Assembly: GCA_938049795.1 (NCBI GenBank)
Contig: CALLCD010000247.1
Span: forward strand, 1-14,848
Direction of reading: 5' to 3'
Origin: an uncultured Hyphomonadaceae bacterium
Lineage (GTDB): Bacteria > Pseudomonadota > Alphaproteobacteria > Caulobacterales > Hyphomonadaceae
DNA length: 14,848 nt
Made by a program: the position numbers and the translations under genes. Below, piece after piece: positions 1 through 8,058 of the stretch (the first letter of the stretch is position 1; each line of letters opens with the position of its first letter). The notes below the pieces were generated by a model. The model saw nothing but the letters and a program-made list of their open reading frames with translations. It ran no database searches and was not told where the DNA came from.

Positions 1-908
1 AACAGCATGAAACACACCCCCATCACCTGCACCGAATAGCCATAGACCGTGTTCACAGCCACCGAGATAAACAGGGCAATCGCATATGTCAGATTGAACC
101 CGCCCCATTCGGCGACATTGCTGATCGCCGTCCCCACACCAACACGAAGCTGGCGAGCCGCCTCTCCGGCTGGCCCTTTAGACGTTTTCGCAAAGGCGGG
201 CGTCCGCCAGATCACAAACCCGAACATCAATACCGCCATCAACCACCGCGACCCCGTTGTCGCCCACGCAACGCCCTCCGCGCCCATTTGCGGCATCCCC
301 CACATGCCGAGCACCAGCGCACAGTCGATGACTATATTCACCCCCACCGCAATGTAGGATAAAACGGTGACAATCAGCGGCATCCGCAGGGCTTCAAGAT
401 AGTAAGCAAACACAGTGGACAGCATGAACCCGACCATGCCGTAGGATAGAATACGCGTGACTTTGGCGATCTCGTCGGCCACTTCCTGCGGGCTCAGCGT
501 CAGGCTCATCTCATTGTTCGGGCTCATGGTCACAAACATCCACTCGAACAGGACTTGCGCACCGGCATAGACCAGCCCCATCAGCGCAAGCCCCAGCCCC
601 AATGCCCACAGCGTCCCGCGCCGGAAAACACGGCCACTTTCGGCGGGCTTCCCCGTGCCGACAAATTCCGAAGTCAGCACCTGAACCCCGAGCAATATCC
701 CCATGCCGAGCCCAAGCGAAACGCCAATCGGTATCCATGAATTGAGCACGAAAGGCAGCTCACCCTCGGCCACCTGCCCCAGCACAATCGCATCGGTCAG
801 CGCCATCAGCATCATCGACATGCGTGACACCGCAATGGGCACGGACAGCTTTACAAGATCAATTATGTCCGCGCCGCGCATCCAAGCGGGCCGGTCCCGC
901 CTGGCCAT
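1..908 (-). CDS. MATE-family multidrug/toxin efflux transporter (3' end cut by window edge)
   Basis: This is the N-terminal 302 residues of a polytopic inner-membrane protein of the MATE (multi antimicrobial extrusion) family, which export cationic or aromatic compounds in exchange for Na+ or H+. The translation begins MARRDRPAWMRGADIIDLVK and continues in long hydrophobic segments. MATE-typical pieces are visible: 'SVPIAVSRMSMMLMALTDAIVLGQ' in helix 1, a 'GVQVLTSEFVGTGK' loop after helix 2, and 'YYLEALRMPLIVTVLSYIAVGVNIVIDC' around helices 4-5. A complete MATE protein has about 450 residues, so the C-terminal third lies outside the window. The start is the ATG at 908, preceded by AGGGA seven bases upstream. 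It begins 10 bases after the DAHP synthase stop, so the two are probably co-transcribed. The substrate cannot be told from sequence; polysaccharide flippases of the wider superfamily are a less likely alternative. Confidence 0.85.
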   Translation of the reverse strand, partial: MARRDRPAWMRGADIIDLVKLSVPIAVSRMSMMLMALTDAIVLGQVAEGELPFVLNSWIPIGVSLGLGMGILLGVQVLTSEFVGTGKPAESGRVFRRGTLWALGLGLALMGLVYAGAQVLFEWMFVTMSPNNEMSLTLSPQEVADEIAKVTRILSYGMVGFMLSTVFAYYLEALRMPLIVTVLSYIAVGVNIVIDCALVLGMWGMPQMGAEGVAWATTGSRWLMAVLMFGFVIWRTPAFAKTSKGPAGEAARQLRVGVGTAISNVAEWGGFNLTYAIALFISVAVNTVYGYSVQVMGVCFML

Positions 909-918
909 AGCTTTGTCC

Positions 919-2295
919 CTATCCCGCCGCGCGCAATTTCGCTTTGTCGGCTTTCATATCCGAGAGTTTCTCGGCCACAAGGAAGGCAAGTTCAAGGGCC
1001 TGCTCGCCATTTAGGCGCGGATCACAATGCGTGTGGTAACGCGATGACAGGTCTTCCTCGGAGATCGCCTGCGCGCCGCCGATACATTCGGTGACATCCT
1101 GCCCCGTCATTTCGAAATGTACCCCGCCCGGATACGCCCCTTCGCTCGTGATGACATCGACGAATTGGCGCACTTCGGACAGGATATGGTCGACGGGGCG
1201 TGTTTTGAAGCCAGTGCTGGCTTTGAGCGTATTGCCGTGCATCGGGTCACACGACCAAACCACCGACCGGCCGCTGGCCTGAACCGCGCGCACCAAAGGC
1301 GCAAGCCCGTCTTCGACACCATCCGCGCCAAACCGCGCAATCAGGGTCATCCGGCCCGCTTCATCATCGGGATTGAGCGTTTCGAGCAAGCGGACCAGTT
1401 CGTCCGGTTCCATGCCGGGGCCACATTTGACGCCGAGCGGGTTTTTAATACCACGACAGAACTCGACATGCGCCTCGTCCAGATGCCGCGTGCGATGGCC
1501 GATCCACAACATATGTCCGGACGTGTCATACCAGTCGCCCGACGTTGAATCGACCCGCGTCATCGCCTGCTCAAAGCCGAGCAAAAGCGCCTCATGCGAG
1601 GTATATACGTCCACTTTCGCCAGTTGCGGTACGGATTCAGATGTGACGCCGCACGCCTTCATAAAGGTAATTGCTTCGGAAATCCGGTCCGCAACGGCCT
1701 GATATTGCGCCCCGAGCGGCGAGCGATCCACAAATCCAAGCATCCACGCATGGACATTTGACAGATCCGCATAGCCGCCTTGGGTAAACGCCCGCACAAG
1801 GTTCAAAGTCGCCGCAGACTGCGAATAAGCCTGTATCAACCGCTCCGGATCGGGCGTGCGCGCCTCTTTTGTGAACGCCATCGCATTGATATTGTCGCCG
1901 CGATAAGAGGGCAGCGTCACCCCGTCAATCGTCTCGACCGGAGACGAACGCGGCTTGCCGAACTGTCCAGCGAGCCGGCCGACTTTGACAATGGGCTTGG
2001 CCGCACCAAAGGTCAGCACCACCGCCATTTGCAGCATCACCCGCAACGTGTCGCGAATATTGTCCGCACTGAACTCCTTAAAGCTCTCCGCGCAGTCTCC
2101 GCCTTGCAGCAAAAAGGCTTCCCCGCGCGAGACTTTCGCCAGATCCGCCTTCAAACGCCGTGCTTCGCCAGCAAAAACCAGAGGCGGCGACGCTCGCAAA
2201 CGCGCTTCGACCTCGGCCAGGTGGTCCAAATCCGGATAATCTTCCGGTATGTGCCGCGCCGGTTTTGCACGCCAGCTTTCGGGGGTCCAACTCAT
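919..2295 (-). CDS. aroG: class II 3-deoxy-7-phosphoheptulonate (DAHP) synthase
   Basis: Condenses phosphoenolpyruvate and erythrose 4-phosphate to DAHP, the first step of the shikimate pathway, in the cytoplasm. The 458-residue protein has the usual length of the plant-like class II family (AroA_II) and its landmarks: 'LLQGGDCAESF' (61-71), 'RGDNINAMAF' (132-141), 'NPLGVKCGP' (285-293), 'CDPMHGNT' (349-356), 'HFEMTGQDVTECIGG' (393-407) and 'HTHCDPRLN' (421-429). Cys68, His353, Glu395 and Asp425 match, by constant offset, the metal ligands known in the Mycobacterium tuberculosis enzyme. The start ATG at 2295 has GGAG seven bases upstream. The gene is divergent from the TIR-ParA gene (174-base gap) and leads into the MATE gene. 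The family is sure. The symbol is the common one, but class II enzymes are also labelled aroF, aroH or aroA in databases. Confidence 0.96.
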   Translation of the reverse strand: MSWTPESWRAKPARHIPEDYPDLDHLAEVEARLRASPPLVFAGEARRLKADLAKVSRGEAFLLQGGDCAESFKEFSADNIRDTLRVMLQMAVVLTFGAAKPIVKVGRLAGQFGKPRSSPVETIDGVTLPSYRGDNINAMAFTKEARTPDPERLIQAYSQSAATLNLVRAFTQGGYADLSNVHAWMLGFVDRSPLGAQYQAVADRISEAITFMKACGVTSESVPQLAKVDVYTSHEALLLGFEQAMTRVDSTSGDWYDTSGHMLWIGHRTRHLDEAHVEFCRGIKNPLGVKCGPGMEPDELVRLLETLNPDDEAGRMTLIARFGADGVEDGLAPLVRAVQASGRSVVWSCDPMHGNTLKASTGFKTRPVDHILSEVRQFVDVITSEGAYPGGVHFEMTGQDVTECIGGAQAISEEDLSSRYHTHCDPRLNGEQALELAFLVAEKLSDMKADKAKLRAAG

Positions 2296-2469
2296 AGTTC
2301 TACTCCAAACCTGATATTGCTCATATATCGCAGTGTCCTCACAATGGCTATGGAAATGGGACAGATGTTTGCGTAAACTGTGCTTGATAAGACGGTTTGG
2401 TGTTGCTTCGGCAGGCTAAAGTCGTGAATTTTGAACGGCCAAGCATAGACAGCGAAGAAGTTACACCTC

Positions 2470-3762
2470 ATGTCACACGCCTTCATCGCCCACGGTGCCG
2501 ATCAGTTCGACAGTCTGTTAAAGCTGCATGAAGCGCTTCGGGCAGCTGGCATTCCAGCGAAATATTCCAGCAGCGAACGGCGCGCCGACATAGATGCGGC
2601 CAATATTGACGCCGCTTCCTTGATGATTGTGCTCGTCTCTTATGACAGCATGCGATCGACAGATGTGCGCAGCCAGATCATTCGAGCGAAGAAAAACGGG
2701 ATGACCATTATTCCTGTGCGGGCCGATCGCACCCGGTTGACCGGGTTCATCAAGGAATTTGCCAAAGATATGGTCCACACGATCGAGGAGATCGAACCGC
2801 TCATGACCACGGCGCAGCGGGCCTATCGGCAGGTGTCCCCGGTCGTCTCGGTGATGAATTTGAAGGGCGGAATCGGCAAAACCACGATTGCTTCGCAGCT
2901 GGCCGCCGCCCTTCAGGCGCACACCCGCAACCGGGTGCTGCTGATTGATTTTGATCCGCAATATAATCTGACACAGCTGTTCTTTCCCGGTCAACAGGCT
3001 GATGAAGCGATTGCCAACGACCGTAGCGTTATCTCCCTGTTCGAAAAAAGCCGGGTGCATCAAGCAGATCTGACCTCTCCGGCAGACCAATGGGCCACGC
3101 TTTCGACCGTGCCGTTTACGCCTGCGCCGCGCGCCAAAATCGCACACAGCCTTCTGGGCGGCAGTGAGGCCGTGGGACGGCTCGATATTATCTTTGGCCA
3201 GTTCGAAATTTCAAAATATGCGTTCTCGACGGATACAAGCGGGCTTGAGGCCGTGCGGGCGAACTTCCTGCGCTCCATTGAATATTACCGTAGCCAATAT
3301 GATCTCATCGTGCTCGATACCAATCCAAATGCGACCTTCCTGACCCGCTGCGCGCTGCAAGCGACCGACCGCGTGCTCGCCCCGATGCACACCGATATCT
3401 ATTCCCTGCGCGGGGTGCGTCTCTTAAACCGCGTGATCAATGACCAGACGGCACAGGATCGACGCCCCGAGCTTTCGGTGCTTTTCAATGCGGTCGAACG
3501 GCGCGAACAGTCCGATTTCGAAGCGGACACGCGTAATGGCGTGTTCAATGAACAGGTCGGCTTTGACCTGTCAGGCAAGCTGATGAGCGCAGCAATCCCG
3601 AAAAGTCGCCATTTCCAGATCAAGGCAAGAGAAGACGATGCGCCGATCAAGCGGTTATTGCCTCATCATGGGCGCGGCGGCGGATTGCGCCATATCCGCG
3701 AATCTCTGATCGCTGCCTCGGTCGAGTTGGCTACGGTGCTGCGCCAAGACGCGAGCGCTTAA
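2470..3762 (+). CDS. TIR-like domain fused to a ParA/MinD-type ATPase
   Basis: A 430-residue cytoplasmic protein with two parts. Residues 1-110 follow the TIR pattern: first strand 'AFIAHGAD' (4-11), helix ending 'ALRAAGI' (22-28), 'IVLVSYDSMRSTDV' (53-66), then 'AKKNGMTIIPVRAD' (73-86). The acidic catalytic position expected in the helix after the 'S..S' motif is Gln69 in my alignment, and no W.D strand motif is present. Residues 122-430 are a ParA-type ATPase: deviant Walker A 'KGGIGKTT' (132-139) with the signature lysine, Walker A' 'LLIDFDPQYNLT' (157-168) and Walker B 'DLIVLDTNPN' (278-287), followed by 'MHTDIYSLRG' (306-315). An in-frame TAG at 2446-2448 and no other start codon between make ATG 2470 the only reasonable start; its ribosome site is weak. 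There is no parB-like neighbour. It stands alone between divergent aroG and convergent gor. Role unknown: possibly intracellular positioning, or a defence or signalling protein. The ParA fold is certain and the TIR assignment probable. Confidence 0.85.
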   Translation: MSHAFIAHGADQFDSLLKLHEALRAAGIPAKYSSSERRADIDAANIDAASLMIVLVSYDSMRSTDVRSQIIRAKKNGMTIIPVRADRTRLTGFIKEFAKDMVHTIEEIEPLMTTAQRAYRQVSPVVSVMNLKGGIGKTTIASQLAAALQAHTRNRVLLIDFDPQYNLTQLFFPGQQADEAIANDRSVISLFEKSRVHQADLTSPADQWATLSTVPFTPAPRAKIAHSLLGGSEAVGRLDIIFGQFEISKYAFSTDTSGLEAVRANFLRSIEYYRSQYDLIVLDTNPNATFLTRCALQATDRVLAPMHTDIYSLRGVRLLNRVINDQTAQDRRPELSVLFNAVERREQSDFEADTRNGVFNEQVGFDLSGKLMSAAIPKSRHFQIKAREDDAPIKRLLPHHGRGGGLRHIRESLIAASVELATVLRQDASA

Positions 3763-3774
3763 CCTCGCTTGGAA

Positions 3775-5154
3775 TTAGTCAGAGGACGCTTTCTGACGCA
3801 TCGTTACAAGCTCTTCGGCAATCGAGGGATGCAGCGCGCATGTGCGGTCGAAATCCTGCTTGGTCGCGCCCATTTTGATCGCAATGCCAGCGGTCTGGAT
3901 CATCTCCGCCGCATCAGGGCTGACGACATGAACGCCCAATACCCGCTCGTCGGACTGGCGCACAACAAGCTTCATGAACACTTTCGACGTGCCGCCCGAA
4001 ATCGCATTTTTCATCGGGCCGAAGCTTGTCTTGTAGATATCAAGTGCGCCATGCTCGGCCCGTGCGTCCGCTTCTGACAGCCCGCAGGTGCCGACCTCTG
4101 GCTGGGTGAACACGGCCGTTGGAATGTCGGTATGATCAAACGCCCAAGGCCGCCCGTGAAACTCCGTATCGGCAAAAGCATGACCCTCGCGGATCGCCAC
4201 GGGCGTCAATTGCACCCGATCGGTGACATCCCCCACGGCCCAGATATTTCCGACATTGGTTTTCGAATATTCGTCCACGATCACCGCGCCGTTCGCATCG
4301 AGCGCCACACCCGCTTTCTCGCAGCCAAGACCGTTTGTGTACGGCGTTCGGCCCGTCGCCATCATGATCACCGACGCGTCCAGCGTCTCACCGCTCCCAA
4401 GCGTGATACGATGTGGCTGTGCCTCCGATCCGCTGGCCTCAATCCGTGCAGGGACGGCATTGGTCAGCACATTTACGCCCGCATCAATTAGCCCCTGCTG
4501 GACATGATCGCGGACATCTTCGTCAAAGCCGCGCAAGACCTTGTCCTTGCGATAGATGAGCGTCGTCTCCGCGCCGAGCCCGGCAAAAACATGTGCAAAT
4601 TCAACGGCGATGTAGCCGCCGCCGACCAGCACGATATGGTCTGGCAGTTCGCGCAGATCAAAGATGTCATTGGACGAAATGGTCCGCTCAACCCCGGGCA
4701 AGTCCGCATCTTCCGGAGCCCACGGCGCGCCGCCAACGGCAATCAGTATCTTCTCCGCCGTGATCGTTTTGCCAGAAGGCTTGAGCACCAGAGTGTGCGC
4801 ATCAACAAACTCCGCACGCGCCTCGAACACTTCGACGCCGGCGTTTTTTTGCCCCTTCATATAGAGGCCTGACAGTCGCGTCACTTCATTCGCAATCGCC
4901 GTCATACATTTGTTGTGGTCATAACGAATATTGTCCGCAGACCAGCCAAAGCCTTCGGCCGTTTTGAAGTCTTTGGCATAGCCGCTGGCATAGACCATCA
5001 GCTTTTTCGGGACACAGCCGCGAATAACGCAGGTGCCGCCCATCCGGTATTCTTCGGCAAGCCCGACTTTCGCGCCAGACTCCGCAGCAATGCGCGCCGC
5101 GCGCACCCCACCGGAGCCGCCGCCGATCACAAACAGATCAAAATCATACGCCAT
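3775..5154 (-). CDS. gor: glutathione-disulfide reductase (NADPH)
   Basis: A flavoprotein that reduces oxidised glutathione with NADPH in the cytoplasm. The 459-residue product has the FAD-binding 'GGGSGG' (11-16), the redox-active disulfide 'GTCVIRGCVPKKL' with Cys42 and Cys47, and the NADPH-binding 'VGGGYIAVEF' (177-186). Arg202 and Arg208 in 'YRKDKVLRGFD' are the arginines that mark NADPH rather than NADH specificity. The second FAD motif is 'IWAVGDV' (304-310), and the C-terminal 'HPSIAEELV' carries the His442/Glu447 catalytic pair supplied to the partner subunit. Length and motifs fit glutathione reductase, not lipoamide dehydrogenase or mercuric reductase. I chose ATG 5154 over a GTG at 5184, because family proteins begin at 'MAYDFDLFVIGGG' and GGA lies 8 bases upstream. 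It is the last gene of glmU-rpiA-gor, 59 bases after rpiA. Confidence 0.95.
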   Translation of the reverse strand: MAYDFDLFVIGGGSGGVRAARIAAESGAKVGLAEEYRMGGTCVIRGCVPKKLMVYASGYAKDFKTAEGFGWSADNIRYDHNKCMTAIANEVTRLSGLYMKGQKNAGVEVFEARAEFVDAHTLVLKPSGKTITAEKILIAVGGAPWAPEDADLPGVERTISSNDIFDLRELPDHIVLVGGGYIAVEFAHVFAGLGAETTLIYRKDKVLRGFDEDVRDHVQQGLIDAGVNVLTNAVPARIEASGSEAQPHRITLGSGETLDASVIMMATGRTPYTNGLGCEKAGVALDANGAVIVDEYSKTNVGNIWAVGDVTDRVQLTPVAIREGHAFADTEFHGRPWAFDHTDIPTAVFTQPEVGTCGLSEADARAEHGALDIYKTSFGPMKNAISGGTSKVFMKLVVRQSDERVLGVHVVSPDAAEMIQTAGIAIKMGATKQDFDRTCALHPSIAEELVTMRQKASSD

Positions 5155-5213
5155 GTGTTTTTCCAATTCCGTCTCGCGCGCCACCCATCAAGCGGCCCGC
5201 TCAGATTAAGACT

Positions 5214-5915
5214 CTATGTGTGATCGAGGACAATTGCCCCGTCCTGACTGCCAAAAATAACCGTCCGTGCGAGGCCAATAAACAGCCCATGTTCGACAAC
5301 GCCCGGTACATCGGCCAGCCCTCGCGCTGTGGCCGGCGCATCGGGAATGATACCGCAATGACAATCCAGAATGAAATTTCCGCCATCGGTCACAACCGGC
5401 TGACCATCCGCTCCCTGACGAAGCTCAACTTTCGGACGCGCAATGCCGGACGCAACAAGCGCGTCAAACACTTTCTTCGCCGTGATCGTAAATCCGAACT
5501 GGGTCACCTCCACCGGCAACGGAAAAGCCCCAAGCGTTTCGACCTGTTTTGACGGATCGGCAATGACAATCATCTGGTCGCTGGCATTGGCAATGATCTT
5601 CTCGCGCAAGAGCGCCGCGCCGCCACCCTTGATCAATTGGCCCTGACCATCCGCCTCGTCCGCTCCGTCTACGGTCAAATGAATCTGCTGGACCTGATCG
5701 ACCGGCAGAAGCGGGATGCCATGCGCCTCGGCGAGCCTTTGGGTCTGCGCGCTTGTCGGCACACCGCGCACGATCAGCCCGTCAGCCACCTCATCTGCGA
5801 GCAATTCGACAAAATGCTTGGCCGTTGATCCGGTGCCAAGCCCGAGCGTCATGCCGTCTTCGACATAGTCAATTGCAGCGATTGCCGCATTGCGTTTTTC
5901 CTGTTCCCCAGCCAT
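5214..5915 (-). CDS. rpiA: ribose-5-phosphate isomerase A
   Basis: Interconverts ribose 5-phosphate and ribulose 5-phosphate in the non-oxidative pentose phosphate pathway. The 233-residue protein carries the RpiA hallmarks: 'LGLGTGSTA' (24-32) for phosphate binding, 'VDGADE' (82-87), 'KGGGAALLREKI' (96-107) with the catalytic glutamate Glu105, and 'ADPSK' (119-123). The start chosen is ATG 5915, because 'MAGEQEKRNAAIAAI' is the normal N-terminus and AAGGA lies about nine bases upstream inside the end of glmU. A longer reading to 5975 would overlap glmU by 55 bases and adds an unrelated, charged 20-residue extension. The gap to glmU is 5 bases, so translation is probably coupled. Confidence 0.95.
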   Translation of the reverse strand: MAGEQEKRNAAIAAIDYVEDGMTLGLGTGSTAKHFVELLADEVADGLIVRGVPTSAQTQRLAEAHGIPLLPVDQVQQIHLTVDGADEADGQGQLIKGGGAALLREKIIANASDQMIVIADPSKQVETLGAFPLPVEVTQFGFTITAKKVFDALVASGIARPKVELRQGADGQPVVTDGGNFILDCHCGIIPDAPATARGLADVPGVVEHGLFIGLARTVIFGSQDGAIVLDHT

Positions 5916-5920
5916 CGCAT

Positions 5921-7273
5921 TTAGTCCTTCTTTGTCTTGCGCGCGCTCATCACGGCTCTGAATTTCTTTGCCCAACCCGCTTTCGGGGCCGGCTTCGGTC
6001 GCGCCAGATAGAGCGCATCCGGCTCGACATTTTCCGTCACCACACTGCCCGAACCAACCATCGCGCCCGCGCCAATTGTGACAGGGGCAACAAGGGCCGA
6101 GTTTGACCCGACAAATGCGTTCTCGCCAATTACGGTCTGGTATTTGAAGAAGCCATCATAATTGCAAAAAATCGTCCCTGCACCGATGTTCGCCTCCGCG
6201 CCGACATCGCCGTCGCCAAGATAGGACAGGTGGCTCGCCTTTGCGCCGTCTCCCATGCGCGTATTCTTGACCTCTACAAAATTCCCGATCTTCACATCCT
6301 TGCCGATATCGCTGCCTTTGCGCAGGCGAACATAGGGGCCGACATGTGCGCCCGAGCCGAGCGTTGCGCCCTCAATATGGCTAAACGCCCGCACCACCGC
6401 GCCGCTGGCAATGCTCACACCCGGGCCGAACACGACATTCGGTTCGATCAGCACATCTGGCTCAATCTCGGTGTCATAGCTGAAATAGACCGTATCCGGC
6501 GCAATCATCGACACACCTTTGTCCAGCATCCGCGCCCGCATGGCGGCCTGGAACATGGCTTCCGCCTCGGCCAGATCCGCGCGCGTGTCACAGCCGATCA
6601 TCTCCGCCTCGGGGCCCGTGACCACATGGCATTTATGCCCCGCCGCCCGCGCCAGCCCGACAAGATCGGTGAGATAATACTCCCCCTTCGCATTGTCATT
6701 CGTGACTTGCTCCAGCAGGGAAAACATGGTCTGCACCTTGCCCGCCATCACGCCGGAATTACACAAGGTCAGCGCCAGCTCTTCAGCACTTGCTTCGCGC
6801 GCCTCGACAATGGCTTCAAGGCTGCCATCAGAGCCGGTGACCAGACGCCCATAATTGCCCGCATCCGCCGCATCAAAGCCGAGCACGCCAACGCCATCTC
6901 CCCCAGACACGGCTTCGAACAGGCGCTCTACGGCGTCCGCCGAAATAAGCGGACTGTCACCATAGAGAACGATGATATCGCCGTCGAAACCCGCCAGTGC
7001 ATCACGCGCGGACCGGACAGCATGGGCGGTTCCTTGTGGGGAAGATTGGACCGCCAGCGCTTCTGCGCCGATTTGCGGGGTGACATGATCGGCGACCTGC
7101 TGCCCATCTGGAGAGACGACACAAATAATGCGTTCGCATCCGGTATCCCGCGCCAGCGCAATGGACCAGTCTATCGCCGCGCGTCCGCCAACAGCATGGA
7201 GCACTTTCGACCGGGCTGACTTCATCCGGCTGGACTGGCCCGCCGCCAGAATTATTGCAGCGCGTTGTTGCAT
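5921..7273 (-). CDS. glmU: bifunctional N-acetylglucosamine-1-phosphate uridyltransferase / glucosamine-1-phosphate acetyltransferase
   Basis: Makes UDP-GlcNAc, precursor of peptidoglycan and lipid A, in two steps: acetylation of GlcN-1-P, then uridylyl transfer. The 450-residue protein has the full two-domain layout. Residues 1-230 form the pyrophosphorylase, with 'LAAGQSSRMKSARSKVLH' (9-26), 'QGTAHAV' (80-86) and 'YGDSPL' (104-109; Asp106 is a metal ligand). Residues 250-430 form the left-handed beta-helix acetyltransferase, with many hexapeptide repeats, 'KASHLSYLGD' (345-354; His348 is the catalytic base) and 'NIGAGTIFCNYDG' (362-374). At the second metal-ligand position (Asn227 in E. coli), the local sequence reads 'GCDTR', with aspartate where asparagine is usual. 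ATG 7273 has GAGGAG seven bases upstream. It heads the glmU-rpiA-gor operon and is divergent from the phosphatase gene (82-base gap). Confidence 0.97.
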   Translation of the reverse strand: MQQRAAIILAAGQSSRMKSARSKVLHAVGGRAAIDWSIALARDTGCERIICVVSPDGQQVADHVTPQIGAEALAVQSSPQGTAHAVRSARDALAGFDGDIIVLYGDSPLISADAVERLFEAVSGGDGVGVLGFDAADAGNYGRLVTGSDGSLEAIVEAREASAEELALTLCNSGVMAGKVQTMFSLLEQVTNDNAKGEYYLTDLVGLARAAGHKCHVVTGPEAEMIGCDTRADLAEAEAMFQAAMRARMLDKGVSMIAPDTVYFSYDTEIEPDVLIEPNVVFGPGVSIASGAVVRAFSHIEGATLGSGAHVGPYVRLRKGSDIGKDVKIGNFVEVKNTRMGDGAKASHLSYLGDGDVGAEANIGAGTIFCNYDGFFKYQTVIGENAFVGSNSALVAPVTIGAGAMVGSGSVVTENVEPDALYLARPKPAPKAGWAKKFRAVMSARKTKKD

Positions 7274-7355
7274 ATCGAGACTCCTCGCCTTTTACGAGCT
7301 AACCGATTAAAGGGTTTTGAGCGTCAATGCGACTCCAAAAGGGAATGAAACTGAC

Positions 7356-8054
7356 ATGGACAATCTGGATATGCACACGGCTATGGCGCTTGACGGCTAC
7401 ACCGTGGTCTTCGATCTTGACGGAACGCTGATTGATACCGCGCCTGACCTTGTGGCCGCGTTGAATGTCTGCCTTTCGGACGCGGGGTTTGCGCCCGTGC
7501 CTGCGCCAATTGTTCAGGGACAAATCGGGCTTGGCTCGGTGGCGATGATCGAAGCTGGGCTGGCTTTTCAGGATGTGGCCGCAGACACGGTGGAAATCGA
7601 ACAGCTCCGCAGCGTGTTCCTCGATTATTATGCGGCCAATACGGCGAACCGCTCGCGGCCCTATCCGGGCGTCATGGCCGCGCTTGACCGGCTCGAGAAA
7701 GCGGGCGCAACGCTCGCCATATGCACCAATAAGCCGCAAGCGCTTGCGGACACGCTGCTCAGCGAATTGGATATTGTCCACCGCTTCAAGGCGGTTGTCG
7801 GGTCCGATAGCGTGCCGAAGCGAAAGCCGCATCCTGACCACATCCTGCAAACACTCGATCTTGCAGGCGGGGACCGTAACCGCGCCATCATGGTGGGAGA
7901 CAGTGACCCAGATGAAAAGGCAGCCCAGCGTGCCGGACTGCCCTTCATATTCGTTCCCTTTGGGTATGGCCCCATCGGAACGGCCCAAAACAAGAGACTA
8001 GAATTGGAAGACTATTCCAAACTCACATCCAAACTTATTTTGAATCCATTTTAA
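7356..8054 (+). CDS. gph: HAD-superfamily phosphatase, phosphoglycolate phosphatase type
   Basis: A cytoplasmic hydrolase of the haloacid dehalogenase superfamily, probably removing 2-phosphoglycolate, which in non-photosynthetic bacteria comes mainly from repair of oxidised DNA ends. The 232-residue protein has all four HAD motifs: 'DLDGTLID' (20-27; Asp20 nucleophile, Asp22 acid/base), Thr124 in 'ICTNKP', Lys157 in 'PKRKPHPD', and 'VGDSDPDEKAA' (180-190). The 'DTAPDL' after motif I and the alpha-helical cap of about 70 residues fit the Gph subfamily. ATG 7356 was chosen, with AGGGA about 11 bases upstream; an in-frame TTG at 7317 would add 13 uncharacteristic residues, and ATGs at 7371 or 7383 are also possible. 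Substrates of HAD enzymes are hard to tell from sequence, so the specific reaction is less sure than the family. Divergent from glmU; ends 4 bases from the convergent small gene. Confidence 0.88.
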   Translation: MDNLDMHTAMALDGYTVVFDLDGTLIDTAPDLVAALNVCLSDAGFAPVPAPIVQGQIGLGSVAMIEAGLAFQDVAADTVEIEQLRSVFLDYYAANTANRSRPYPGVMAALDRLEKAGATLAICTNKPQALADTLLSELDIVHRFKAVVGSDSVPKRKPHPDHILQTLDLAGGDRNRAIMVGDSDPDEKAAQRAGLPFIFVPFGYGPIGTAQNKRLELEDYSKLTSKLILNPF

Positions 8055-8058
8055 ATTT

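Noticed and set aside
3763..3774. Terminator between the convergent TIR-ParA and gor genes
   Set aside because: Only 12 bases separate the stop codons and no stem can be formed there.
5916..5975. Longer rpiA start at 5975
   Set aside because: It would overlap the end of glmU and add residues not found in the RpiA family; ATG 5915 has the proper N-terminus and a good ribosome site.
6230..7219. Long open frame of 329 codons on the plus strand opposite glmU
   Set aside because: It is antisense to a fully recognisable GlmU, has no family resemblance and is rich in Arg, His and Ala, as expected of a shadow frame in GC-rich DNA.
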